NCBI GenBank assembly: GCA_003116995.1
Contig: BDSL01000025.1
Span: 124,001-188,000, forward strand
Origin: Yamagishiella unicocca
Taxonomy: Eukaryota; Chlorophyta; Chlorophyceae; Chlamydomonadales; Volvocaceae
Length of the DNA stretch: 64,000 nucleotides
Direction of reading: 5' to 3'
A program made the position numbers and the translations under genes. Under the pieces are notes generated by a model. It worked only from the letters and a program-made list of their open reading frames with translations, was not told the DNA's origin and ran no database searches. This document shows positions 30,801 through 42,200 of the stretch, piece by piece (within the stretch, counting starts at the first letter, position 1; every line of letters begins with the position of its first letter).

Positions 30801-33048
30801 GAGCCGACTGGAGAGTGATGTGCGGGCGATAGATGTTGAGGGCACCTGGGTATATGCCTGTCTTGAGGTAGATCTTGTCACCTGGCCATGCCTCATTGAC
30901 AGCCTTGGCGGGGGACTTGAAAGGGGAGTCGAAGTGGCCGCTGTTGAGCTCGTCACTGCCCGAGGGGTCCACCCACCAAACGCGGGAGACAGCGCCCAGT
31001 GCCAAGGGGTACGACGGGGTTGCCGGTTGCGCAATGAGGTCGTCCAAGTACATGATCGACAGGGCAGGGCGGCGCAGCGACGGGCTGTCCTTATTCCACT
31101 GGCTGCTGACGAAGGAGACAGATCCGTTGACAGCCCGGAACAACAGGCCGTAGTTGGCGGTGCCGTCGTTCGCCACCCAGCCAGCGACCTTGGTCGCGTC
31201 CAGAGCAAGGGTTTGGGACACATAGCCGTAGAACCCATTCACTGGCAGCAGGAAAGAGATCAGCGCGTCCGGCGAGCAGTCCGCCCAGGCACCCGGCTGC
31301 GTCCAGGGCACACTAGCGGTGCCGTTGTGTCCGGAGTAGCGCCAGCCGGTGGTCTCGAACCTGCGGGCGGTGAAAGGGCGGGATCCAGGGATGACTCAGG
31401 GAACAGGCAGGGCCAGCCATCGGTATTGCAGTCGTACAGTGCAGCTAAATAAGGGGGGGATCCACATCTATGACAGGAGGCCGGCATCGCTACAATTGCC
31501 TGATGCTAAGGGTGTCATACATCGGTAAGGGAACGTGGCTGGCCAGGGCTGGCTAGCTGGCTAGTCCCTCCAGTCCTTGCTGGATCAGGCTCGCTCCCAC
31601 CTGGGACCGTCCAAGAACGCCCACGGCATCGTCACGAAGCAGGCCTCTACCAGCACTGGCTTGTTCCAGTTGATGAACATGACCTGCGAAAACAGGATGG
31701 GTGGGCAGTTGGGCTCGCTTTGGCGCGGCGAAAAACGGCACTGTCATCGGCCGAGCGAGAGCCGTCATTAGAGCTGAGGGGAAGGAAGGAGATTGTAACA
31801 CTGTTAAATTACTACTACTGAGGAGGCTGGATTACGTTGACCTAAGTTACAAACGCCAGGTGAAGCAGGTATGGTTCCGACGCCGCCGAAACGGCTTTGG
31901 CTGCACCGGCGAAGGTGCGATCAGCAGGCAAACGTTAGATAGAGTCCAACAATGGGATGTTCATACAGTGCTAATTGGTTTCTCCTAGGGCCCATATGTT
32001 GCTAAGCCAACATATTTGAAATGGGTAGTACGATAGCAGTTGGATCGAGCGACCGGAGCGAGATATCAAACTTGCTTGCGGCATAATCTTTCGACGCGCG
32101 ACTACTTGCTTGCATACTTATTAGACAGTTGGAGAGCTGCTGCACGCAAAGTAGGTAGGTTTGGTGCCGTTCGCGTCACGGCCTAAGCGTTACCCATACC
32201 ACTTAACGTAAAAATAGTTATAAGCTAAGACGCACTCATGAATACAGCAGGCGAACACAATGTGCGACAACCCGCCACCACAATTGTCTTTAGCCAGCAA
32301 TACGTATGTATGCTCCTTCCCCCATCAACCTTCAACGCGCGCTTTCAACTTACCGTCAACTCAGCGGACTGTACGGTGGCAGTGGCGGGCAGGAATCTGC
32401 ACAGGCGAGAATTGGCATACGTATGGTGACGCGATGTGCGTGACGGGCGGCAGATGCACCCGTGGATCGATAGATGTGTCGCGAGGCATACACGCACCTG
32501 TGGATGGAGTCGAAGCGGATGAGGGTGCGGAACCTATCCTGGGGGTTGTAGCTGGAGTCGCCCATCGTGTAGGTGTAGTCGGGTCCGGTGCTGCCCCAAA
32601 AGTACTGCACGGAGGAAAGGATCGAGGCCAGGGAGGTGTGGGCGCGCGCCAAGCAAGGGCGGCGGAGATAGGTTACATACGGCGGCGGGCGGGTCTGGTA
32701 CGTAGCTTGACCTCCGTCACTTACCGTGATGCCATTCATGTTGTTCCAGTTATCGATGTACTGGGTGGAGATGGTTGTCTCATAGGTCGCATTGTAGTAC
32801 GTGGGTGTTCCAGTGTTAGAGACGAGAGTTCGCCCCGCCTGAAGCGTAACGATCTGCTGGGCCTCGGCTGCGCTGCCAAAAAAGGCCAGCATAGTTGCCG
32901 AGATCGCCAAGCAGGCGACTGCTGCGCATACTGCATAATAATAGGCAGTGGGGTATTTTGTTAAAAAGTTGTTTCCCAAACATGAAGCTCTCGGCGGGCC
33001 GCGGCCGTCTAGCAGGGTCTAGCTAATAAGTACGTTACCTCGATGCAT
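24845..33048 (-). CDS. Secreted multi-domain parallel beta-helix protein (18 exons)
   Basis: Minus-strand exons, all phase-consistent: 33039-33048, 32725-32930, 32498-32604, 32354-32396, 31601-31683, 30703-31360, 30438-30565, 29977-30311, 29463-29777, 28632-29254, 28270-28539, 27816-28042, 27471-27599, 26547-27264, 26230-26411, 25633-26042, 25331-25467, 24845-25207 (4944 nt, 1647 residues). The first exon is 10 nt; splicing it to the next gives the signal peptide MHRVCAAVACLAISATMLAF... with a likely cut after AEA. Residues about 30-260 resemble the beta-sandwich module found N-terminal in secreted polysaccharide-binding proteins. WWVDPSGSDELNSG starts a pectate-lyase-like beta-helix (about 265-830) rich in N-T-I and I-x-N-x-Y turns, and a second copy starts at LYVDAIDGNDNQAF (about 790). 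The C-terminal third (FPADNAWHMDVTSLPVHPNS, WTSADAAGLAILPGLVKWDE) looks like a module common in bacterial secreted proteins. Role in wall or matrix carbohydrate binding is inference. Confidence 0.85.
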
Positions 33049-33679
33049 GGCCCCACCGCGCGCCCTGCTGCAGTCGGACTTGCTCGGTTGCAATAATTCA
33101 AGGTAGCTAGGGCAAGAAAAGAAGATATGGGCACAAAATAACGGCAGCGGCAACTGTATGTCTGGAGTAATAGGTCAAGTGTTGAACTGCTCACGGCAAG
33201 CTTAAAGTTATTAGACAGGCAAGGTCGTGACCAGGTGTTGGCTGAAGACGGACGGATAAGCGATTGCTTGAACTTTGGTGCTCCCTCAACATATAATCTT
33301 TGACCTGTAAATGGAGCCCTTATATCCAATCAATCGAGGGACGATGCGCTTCCAGTGGCCTTCTTTCGTCCTTCGCGTCGACACTCCAGCAGCTGCTGAG
33401 TACGAGTATTCGGCGGGCCGCGGCGATAAGATATGGACGACATAGAAGCTTGCTAGTCCGCTACCCTGCTTCTTCCGTATCTTGTTTCGAATCGTATTCG
33501 TACTTTCCATAGAATTGAAAGCTTTATACATGGCCCAAGGAATTATATTTGTTACGGCGGCCATACATAGTTGGCCACGAAGCAAGGGAACTGCATTCGC
33601 TAAAAGTTACCTGCTGGCGTCCCGAAACCGGGCTTCGGTACCTGTACCATCTCATTATTCACAATTTATATTTTAAACG
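33049..33679. other. Upstream region of the beta-helix gene
   Basis: This A/T-richer stretch has no supported gene. It must contain the promoter and 5' untranslated region of the minus-strand beta-helix gene whose start codon is at 33048; I see no clear TATA element. It ends where the left arm of the large inverted repeat begins. Confidence 0.4.
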
Positions 33680-36110
33680 AAAGGTAACCTCCCCATCTTG
33701 CAAGGTGCTATGAAACAGGAAGTGGAGATGTTACTTCTTTAAGAAGTAACGTACTAATATATTGGCGGCATGCGAATCGCGCTCGTCCGGCCACCCTGAG
33801 CGGTGCTCCGCGTGGCCTCTCGGGGCCCCCTCAGTTTTTTGTCTATTAGGGATCCCCGTTCTGTACTCCGCCATCTGGAAATGCGGTCTGTTCGAAGCTG
33901 TTCCTCGGCTCCTTACACGAACGTTTTCCGCGCGGCTTCCCCGCACCCACTGTAAATTTTGTGCACCAGTACGTACTGGGGGCTTCCATTGTGCACTTGG
34001 CCACGGCATACACCATCCAGGTAAAAATGCGGCACGTTCGTTGCGCGCGGCTGTTTCTCCGGCCACTAATCGAACAGTTAGTTCCGTGTCGGCAGTAGAA
34101 TATATAAACCGGCGCCCTTAACGAATGTACGGGCTCGTCGCTGTTATAAGGCCTCAGCGTTCGTGTTGGTCGTTTGCGCCTGGGCCCGGGGACCATCTCC
34201 CCCCGGATTGGGGGTGTCTGCGCGCTCTGCTTTGGGTGCGTGGGGGCGCTCTGCGTGGCCCCTTGTCGCTGTTGCGTTTTTGTCACGGTCGGTTTCTTTC
34301 GGGTGCTGCTGGCCTTCCCGGCTTGCTGTCGGCCTACCTTGCTTGGTCGGCTGTTTTTTCCCGGCCGGTGAGGCGTGGTTTGTCCTCGCTCGCCCATCCG
34401 GTGATCCGTGTCGTCGTGGCCTGGCCCATCGGGTCCTCCTGGTTGCGCTTCCGCGCTTGGAGCTGATAGATCTTGGCTCCCTTACTTGATTTTGCTTACA
34501 GTTCTGCTTGCAGATACGGAGGGCACGTTCGAAGCCCGGCCACTAGTCGAGCAGGCCGGCGGGCGGGGGTGGTGGGGGCTGCCGCCACGGTGGCAGCAGT
34601 CAGCCAGCCAAGCGCCGAGCTGCTGCAGGCCGTCATGGTCGAGGCAGCCGGGTCTTGCACAGCTAGCAGGCCGGGGCCGGGGGACTGGGATGGAGCCAGG
34701 GCCCGGGAGGAGGTGGCTGGCTGGGTCGGTGACGACCAGGCGGTGGTTGAAAGGGGTCCGGGGGCCCGGCGGCCGCACGGGGGTTGAACCGCGCCTCGCG
34801 AGTCGCTGCACCTTGGTCAGTGGGTGTCCCGGTGGTGCCCCGCCCTGTCCGCCTGCAGTGCCGTGGATGGAGTTGTGGCCATCGTTGGATGCGAGGCCGA
34901 TGAGCACGCACGTGCGTGTGGAAGTGGCGGCGGCAGATTTGTGGGTTCGTTCGCTCCAGGGATGGAGATTAGCCACGTTCGGGAGCGCACCTAGGCTCGC
35001 TGCCTGGAATGACCAGGCAGCGGGGATTATCGCAACAAACGTAGTCTTGCAGTCACGGCTCTGTCACGCCAATACTCACTATCGGGCATCAAGCACGTCG
35101 CCGCACGATAGCTCAGCCGTCTATCTCCGTCCGGCATCCTGTTGCCCGCCCCCACTCGAGAGAGATGACGCAGGCCTAGGCGCACGTTGTTGCCGCGTCC
35201 GGCAGCCAGGCGGCCTCTGGGACAAACATTGGCAAACTCCGCACAGCCCGCTGTGCGTCGTGACATGGACGTGCTCCACCGCGCCCACCCCACTCACCGC
35301 GCCTTCACCTTTCTTCATCATCCCTGCCTCCGGCAACTCCCGCACGCATCGACCGCCGCCTCCTGCATGGTCTCTGGGCTGATGGCGGCCTCCGTCCGCG
35401 CCTCCGTCCCTCGTCACCCCGGGCCCCCCTCCGGCCACCGCCGCCTGGTTGGTTGTCAGCCAGCCACCTCGGCTCCTCCCGCCGGCGGCCCCTGGCTCCC
35501 AGTCCCCCGGCCCCGGCCTGCTGTGCAAGACCCGGCTGCACCTCCTCGAACATGACGGCCTGCAGCAGCTTGCAGCAGCTCGGCGCTTGCTTGGCTGACT
35601 GCGCGCAGGCACCCTAACCCGGGGGAAAAGGGGCCCCGGGCCCAGGCGCGCACAACCAACACGAACGCCCAGCCCCTATAAGAGCGATGAGCCCGTACAT
35701 TGCCGGTATATCCTATCGCCGGTACGGAACTAACTGTTCGCTTACTAGTGGCCGGAGAAAACAGCCGCGACGTGCCGCATTTCCACCTGGTGTATGGCCA
35801 AGTGCACAACGGAAGCCCAATAACCCGTACACACAATTAACAGCGGGTGCGGGGAGGCCGCGCGGAAGAAGTTCGTGTAAGGAGAAACAGCTTCGAACAG
35901 ACCGCATTTCCACATGCAGGAGTACAGAACAGAGACCCCTAATAGGGAAACGTTTGAATGTGCCCAGGGAGGCCACCAGGAGAACCTCCCAGGGCGGCCG
36001 GACGAGCGCGATTAATCGCATGCCGCCGATAATACGTTCCGTATGGTCTCCTAAAGTAATAACGCCTCCATTGCCTGTTCCATAGCAGCTTGCAATATGG
36101 GGAGGTTAAC
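33680..36110. mobile_element. Large inverted-repeat element (fold-back or two opposed copies)
   Basis: Left arm about 33680-34840 is the diverged reverse complement of right arm about 35370-36110. Matching anchors, outside to inside: AACCTCCCCAT...TTGCAAG at 33686 versus its complement near 36085-36105; GCGGCATGCG...CGCTCGTCCGGCC at 33764 versus 35990-36025; TGCGGTCTGTTCGAAGCTGTT near 33880 versus 35885-35915; GTACGGGCTC near 34128 versus 35687-35697; GCGCCTGGGCCCGGGG near 34176 versus 35630-35650; GCCGAGCTGCTGCA near 34612 versus 35560-35585. Arm identity is high but with indels. The middle 0.5 kb is unpaired. No clear target-site duplication was seen at the outer ends, and no transposase is encoded, so it may be a non-autonomous fold-back element or two copies of one element in opposite orientation. 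Confidence 0.75.
33730..33750. repeat. 21-bp perfect palindrome at the left end of the inverted-repeat element
   Basis: GTTACTTCTT and AAGAAGTAAC flank a single T. It lies about 50 bp inside the outer edge of the left arm; the matching place in the right arm (about 36047-36062) keeps only part of it. Confidence 0.85.
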
Positions 36111-36199
36111 CTGCATCCTGATTGTGAATAATTAGATGTAGTACAGGTACCGAAGCCGGTCAGACGCCGCGCCAAAACTGCAAAACTTCAAAGCTCGCC

Positions 36200-37650
36200 A
36201 GAGGCCATGAAACTGAGTTTGAGTCCTACAAGGCCTACAACACGGTGGACCGGGTCTTCCTGTCTCACAGAGTGCCTGGACGCCATGGGTGTGCCCAGGA
36301 TGCCTTGCCTGGGTCCACCGCCTGCTGCTGGGCGCCCGCTCCGCCGCCCTTGTCAACGGCCACCTGACTGGCCGGGTTCCCATCACCGCCGGCGTTCATC
36401 AGGGCTGCCCGGCGGCGCCCCTCCTCCACCTCGCCCCCCCCCCCCCCAGGCCCCCCTCTCCTGGCAGCAGCACGAAGCCTTTGGGATCTCCCTCGCCGAC
36501 CTCCGCCTCACCGCCTCCCAGCATGCGGATGACGGCACCCCCCTCATCCGGGATGCCGCGGACGTCCCCCGCTTCCTGGCTGCCATGGACACCTTCCACG
36601 CCGCGTCGGGTCAGCAGCTCAACCTCCGCAAAGTGAAGCTCCTGTCCCTGTCTGGCGGCCCCCCCGCCTGCCCCGCCGCCGCCCCATCGCCCGCCTGCCC
36701 CTCCGCCACCAGCGCTCACCCTCCGCCCCCGTGGCCGCCGCCGTCCCCCTGGCCGCCCCCGCTGCCGGCCTGGCGCCCCGCCTCACCGTCGTCCCGTCCG
36801 CCTCCACCCTGGGCGTCGCCTTCACTGCTGGCGCCCGGGACCGTACCCGGTGGACCTACCTCGACCGGGTCTACGGCCGCCTGCAATGTGCCGCCACCCT
36901 GCCTCTCTCCACCTTCGGCCGCGTCTTCGCTGACTCGGGCTACACCGTCAGCCGTGTCCTCTACCACATGGAGTTCGTGGGTCTCACCCCCCAGGCTGCG
37001 GGCGGCCCTCCAGGCCACCACCGCCGCCTTCGTCGACCGCCGCTGCACCCCCGCCGCGCATCAGGCCCGCACCAACCGTGTGCCCGCCGGAGCCGGCCTG
37101 CTCTACCTCGCCCTCCCCCCCTCCGACGGCGGCTTCGGCCTCCCCCCCTCGAAGCCCACGTGCGGGCTCGCCACGCCGTCCTGGCCGTGCGGGGCCTGGC
37201 CGGCGCGTGTGGCCGGCCGGCCGGCCTCCCACCAGCCGCACCCCCAGTGGCCCCAGCCCCTCCTCGCCCGTCTGCGCCACGGCCACCCTGCCCCCCCCCC
37301 GTGCCTCCTGCCCCTCCCCGGCGACACCCGCACAACCGCCGACCACTGCTGCCTGGCCGGCCCCTCCCGCGGGGCTGCCCGGCCCTCCTCCAACTGCACG
37401 CGGCGCTCGCCCACCTCCCGGCCATCACCCTCCTGGACCCCTCGCTGCCCCTGGTGCTTCCCGGCGCTCCTCTGGGACAACCCCCTGCTGGTCGATGCCG
37501 CCGGCCGGGGCCTGGAGGCCGACTTCCCCGAGTTAGTCCAGCTGCGTGGATCCGACACCGTGGGCGCAGCCCTCCTGCTCCCGCGCCCTGGGCCGGGTCC
37601 GCCGGGCCCTCACCCTCGGCACTTCCGGGGGCCCCCCGGCGGGTGTCCTT
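36200..37650 (+). pseudogene. Frameshifted non-LTR (LINE) reverse-transcriptase fragment
   Basis: Reverse-transcriptase blocks appear in order on the plus strand but in changing frames: YKAYNTVDRVFL (block A, near 36226), GVPR and WVHRLLLGARSAALVNGH (near 36290-36355), ITAGVHQGCPAAPLL (block B, near 36382-36425), QHADDGTPL (the YADD catalytic box with His for Tyr, near 36520-36545), GQQLNLRKVKLLSLSG (near 36612), then thumb/connection sequence TRWTYLDRVYGRLQC and YTVSRVLYHMEFVGL (36855-36985) and a Pro-rich tail. At least five frame changes make it inactive. No 5' end, ORF1, endonuclease or poly(A) tail is visible, so this is a truncated internal piece. Confidence 0.8.
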
Positions 37651-39217
37651 AACATGCAGGATGGTACTGGACGGAGCCAGAGGCTACGAATTTACGGATG
37701 TGTATGTACAAATTTACATACAACAACTCACGTGCGGAAGCACCGTTTAAAACACACACGGGCGGGCGCGAGGGCGCAGGGCGCCCCTCCGCGGTAGCAG
37801 AATGGTGGCTGTGGCCATACGTGGTGGCAGCACTGACCACTGGGTGTCGGTTGGGAGGAGGGTGTATGGATGTAAGCGGGGTTGCCCCGCGTTATTCGCT
37901 GCCCCCGCTGCCCCTCGTAAGCCATGTCGCGCTGCAGCCAGGCCACTCACCCTGCCGCCTGCTGGCAGCCTTCCTTGCTCTTTCTACGTTTCAGTACATC
38001 CACACCCACATCCGCATCCGCGACCTCCCGGCCCCCGCCACAGCGCTCCGCGCCCCCGGTCCAGACCTGTTCCGCCTCCCAGCCACGTTTACGCCACTCT
38101 CCTACTGCGCGGGCCCCTACGGACGATCAGCGGTCCTGGAGCTACCGGAACACCACCAGAGCCACCACAGCGCGCCGGCCGCCGCCCGATGCCGGCTTTC
38201 AACCACAGCCTCCCTTTCCTGTCCGACTCCTATCCAGGAGGGGTGGCGTGCAGCCCACCCCACCGCATCCCACCGCGCACTTGTGATCGTACACATACAC
38301 AAGGGCGCCGTACACATACACAAGGGCGCCGTACACGATGGCGCCAAGGGAAGCCCCCCCCCCCACTGCCAGCTCCGGGCTGTAGTAGCCAGCCCTACCT
38401 TCGGCGCTCTGCGCCATCGGCAACAGCAGCACTGTCAGCGTCGATCCACTGCTGGACCGGAAGCAGCAGCTGCGAAAGCGCCTCCGCCATGGGGCTCCCA
38501 GCCGCGCTCGTCCTTGGGCCGACACCCACTCTACTGGTACACAGGCGGTGCAGACACGGCTGCTGGTCGCAAAAGCACACGCACAGCGCGTCACCTAACA
38601 ACACAAGAGGCGGCGCAGATCCGCAGTGCGGGTGCGGTGGTGGTAATGGTTGCGGTGATGGCGCCGCTACCGGGTCCCGGTACCGTCGGAGCCGAGGAGC
38701 TCCGAGGACAGGTTCGCTTCCTGTCCTGTCGTACCCTGCTGCCAAACCATACATGAATACAAAGCGCCTGAGACTTGGCCGCAACCCGCCGGGCGGGCCG
38801 GTGGGTGCTGCCTCGGTCTCCAGCCGGGCGGCACTGCCCCCCCCCGGGGAAATGCAGATGCAGCCACGAGCACCTCCCTCCCACCAGGTCCACCAAGTCC
38901 TTGCAATCCCACCAAGTCCACCGCCGCAGCCGAGGACGACGACCCGCCCTGCCTCGCTCCCGCATCTGTTGCACTCGGACACGGGTGGGATACCACAGCA
39001 TCCATCGGTTCCTGCTTCCGCCCCTCCAAACCCGACCACGCCGAAACACGGACGCCGCCGCCGCGCTTCGCGACCGGGTGACGCCCCGAGGCGCGACCGA
39101 GGCCCCCCTGGGTTGGTTGCGGCGCCAACCACCGCTCAGCCACTTCCAGCAAACCCAGCCACTTCCCTGCTGCCTCCTCCCGTGCGACCCCCCCCTCCAC
39201 CGCCGCTGCGTGCTGCG
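37651..39217. other. Interval between LINE fragment and ATG14-like gene
   Basis: No supported gene. The left end is A/T-rich with a short near-palindrome around TATGTACAAATTTACATA (about 37702-37719). A 21-bp tandem duplication (CGTACACATACACAAGGGCGC) starts at 38288 and 38309. The right part probably includes the 3' untranslated region of the minus-strand ATG14-like gene. Long plus-strand open frames here (up to about 550 codons) have no domain signal. Confidence 0.45.
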
Positions 39218-42200
39218 CTATTTGCTGAAGATGGACCTCACTCGCTCGATGGACATGGCCGGCGGCCCCGCCTGGCCCGCCAGCCCCAGCCCGGGCCGCC
39301 GGCTCGCCGCGGCGGCGCCGTACGCGGAGTGTGCGTCCGTGAACATGGCCCGGGTCCAGTGCTCCACCTCGTCCGGCTGCGAGGGCGGCGGCGGCAGGAA
39401 GGGAGCCTGGACCACGTCCCACCCGTCCTCCTCCACATCGCAAGCCTCGTCGTCTGAGGGCGCGTGTGTGGTTGGGGGGGTGCGGGGGTGGGGGCGAGAA
39501 GACCCGGTTACACCACATAGGAGACGGAGTAGGGGGGGGTGAGAAGACCCGGTTACACGACATAGGTAACGGTGGGCAGAAACGAGCTGGCGAGTAGGTT
39601 TTTGGGGTGGGGGGGAGGCGGGGGTGCAGGTGACACCGGGGAAGCATAGGAAAAGGCGTGTGACACCGGGGAAAGAGGAACCGAAAACCCAGTTAGAGAC
39701 CGGTTTTGAAAACACACATTTGATGTCACGGCGGGGCGGGGTGCAGGCGGTGTCGGAGCGGTCGTGGGCGGCGGTGGCGGCCTCACACGGGGTGGATGGG
39801 GAGGCAGGGCCGGCTAGGCGGGTGTCGGGTTGGGGGGGTTGGATGGGTCTGGCGGGGGGGAGGGGGCATGGGAAGGAGGAAGCGGGGTGCTGGGTCGGGT
39901 GTTTGGGGGGTTCGAGGGAAACCCGTGGATGTCCGAAAAAACCGTTTGAAACAGAAGTTTGGGGGGGAGGGGGGGCAGGAGGCATGTTGCGAGGCCGCCG
40001 ACCCGACCTCTCCATCCGCTGCTAACGCGACACGACCCGGGTCCTCTGCTGGACCCCGTGCTGCGAGGAGCACCCCCTCCCTGCCTGCCTGCCCCGCCTG
40101 CCTGCCCGGCCGCACAGACCGCCGCCAGCCAGCTTGCCCACACCGCCACCGCATTGCGCTCCACCCCCCCCCACCACCCCAGCCTGCCCATCGTCCACCC
40201 ATGTCGCGCCACCCGGGATGATCGCTCCTCTGGCCCCGTGGGTCCACTCGCCCGCCACATCACGTCAGCTCAGCGGGTGTCCCCTGCAGGGGATCCCGCG
40301 GAGCTGAGCCTCACGACAAAACACACCCCGCCTGCCCGGCACCAACTAGCCCCTGCCCTTGGTCCAGTCTCGGTACCTTGCCAACCGGTGCACACACTCC
40401 TATCCCGGGCACACACTCCTACCCCGGGCACACACTCCTATCCCGGGCACACACTCCTACCCCGGGCACACACTCCTATCCCGGGCACACACTCCTACCC
40501 CGGGCACACACTCCTATCCCGGGCACACACTCCTATCCCGGGCACACACTCCTACCCCGGGCACACACTCCTATCCCGGGCACAGCCTGCAGTCTTCCGG
40601 GCCAAGAGCGAGCCTGGATAGGCGGCTGGCGGCATGATGCCCTTGCTCGCTCCGGCGTCTCTCACATCCAACCTAAGGGAGCCCCCCCATCTACGGGTCT
40701 TCCTCGAACCCCCATCTATCCTATGCATGCCGCGTAACCTGTTTTTATCCCCCCCCTAACACGCTGACACCCCGACGCGACATCCCCGCCCCCACGGCCC
40801 TACTCACCGTCGTTGTCGTGGCCGCCGCCTCCGTCGCCTTCCCCCCCGCCGCCCCCCACTCGCAGGTCCCCCGAGCCGTGTCCCGCCAGCAGCGCCTGCT
40901 GCGCCGCCCCCAGCACCGCCTCCGTGCCCGGGTCCCGCCGCACGGTGGCGCACAGCACCGCCAGCCAGCCGAACGGGCCCCAGCCGGGGGGCAGCTGCAG
41001 ACCCAGCGGCAGCACCTGTACACGTGGAAGGGCGCGCGAGGGGGGGGGGGCGTGAGGGGGGAGGCGAGAGGGGGGAGGAAGGTCCTACTCGCCGCTAGCG
41101 GCTCAACTGCCGTATGCTCCTGCTGCCTTGGGGCCTCACAAAGTCACAATCCCAACCCTGCCACCGCCATCACCACCACCACGCTCTCTCAACCACTCCC
41201 TCATCACTCCCTCAAACCACTCCCTTTTAACCACTCCCTCTTAACCGCTCCCTCAACCGCTCTCTCCCCCGACCCACGTGCCTTGTCCCTCGTGAAGCAC
41301 GCCAGGCTGCGCAGCAGCATGTCGTACGCCAGCCGCAGGTCCGTGTGCCGCTGCCGCAGCAGCGCCTCGTCGACCAGCTGCGAGTGGGCAGCGCCGCCGC
41401 CGCCGCCGCCACCGCCGCCGCCGCCCGACGGGTTACCTGAGAGGGCCCGGGTCAGAGCCGAGAAGGCTGATGCCGCCGGACCCTGCTGCTGGGCCTGATG
41501 CGGCTGCTGCTGGCTGGGATGGGGGGAGCCCCAGGTGGAGGGACCGCGCACCCTTCGGTTTGGGGTGAAGAGCAGGGGTCGAGGGCAGGGGTCGAGGGCA
41601 GGGGTCGAGGGCAGGGGTTAAAGGGGGGTAACCCGGCGGGTGGGCTATCTGTAACGACAAAACACAGGCAAAGGGGTAGGACTGTACCACAACATACCCC
41701 ATTAACGGCTATTTTAAATCAGCCGTAATCTCGGACTCGCATGCGATGCCCATCCCCTCCATCCCCTCCGCCTCTTCCCCTCCATCCCCTCCTCGTCTTC
41801 CCCTCCATCCCCCCCGCCCCTTCCCCTCCCCTGCCTCCCAGCGCCGCCCGCTCACTTCGCCGCCAGGCCCGGGAAGGGGTTGCTGATCCCCGGCCCCGCG
41901 CCCCCGCCCTCCTCCAGGAACAGCGGCAGCCTCGCGTTGGAGCTGGAGGGCCGCCGGTTCCAGAAGGAGTGCTGCTGCCACACCACGCTAGTCGAGCCCT
42001 GGAAGGAGCCCTCGTGCAGCAGCGGGCCGCCTAGGTAGGTGGCGAGCAGCTCGGCGAGCAGCAGCAGGTAGCCCAGGGCGGAGGAGGTGGACTGGGGCGG
42101 GGCGCACGGGGAGGGGAAGGGCATAAAAATGGGTGAGGGGGGGGAGGGAGAAGGGGAGGGGTTTTGGTGAGGGTCGCGGGCTGTCTGATGGCCACCCGCA

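Noticed and set aside
31690..31760. Alternative exon upstream of 31683 in the beta-helix gene
   Set aside because: It was considered to fix a phase gap, but exon 32354-32396 restores phase and gives the expected FLPATATVQSAELT strand.
38399..38490. Possible first coding exon on the minus strand (MAEALSQLLLPVQQWIDADS...)
   Set aside because: It has an ATG and a GTAGGG donor, but no phase-matched following exon with any family resemblance could be found.
37802..39457. 551-codon plus-strand open frame
   Set aside because: No domain, Pro/Arg-rich, contains a tandem duplication and runs into the antisense of the ATG14-like last exon.
40390..40583. CRISPR-like array
   Set aside because: Units are contiguous 19-mers with no spacers, in a eukaryotic intron.
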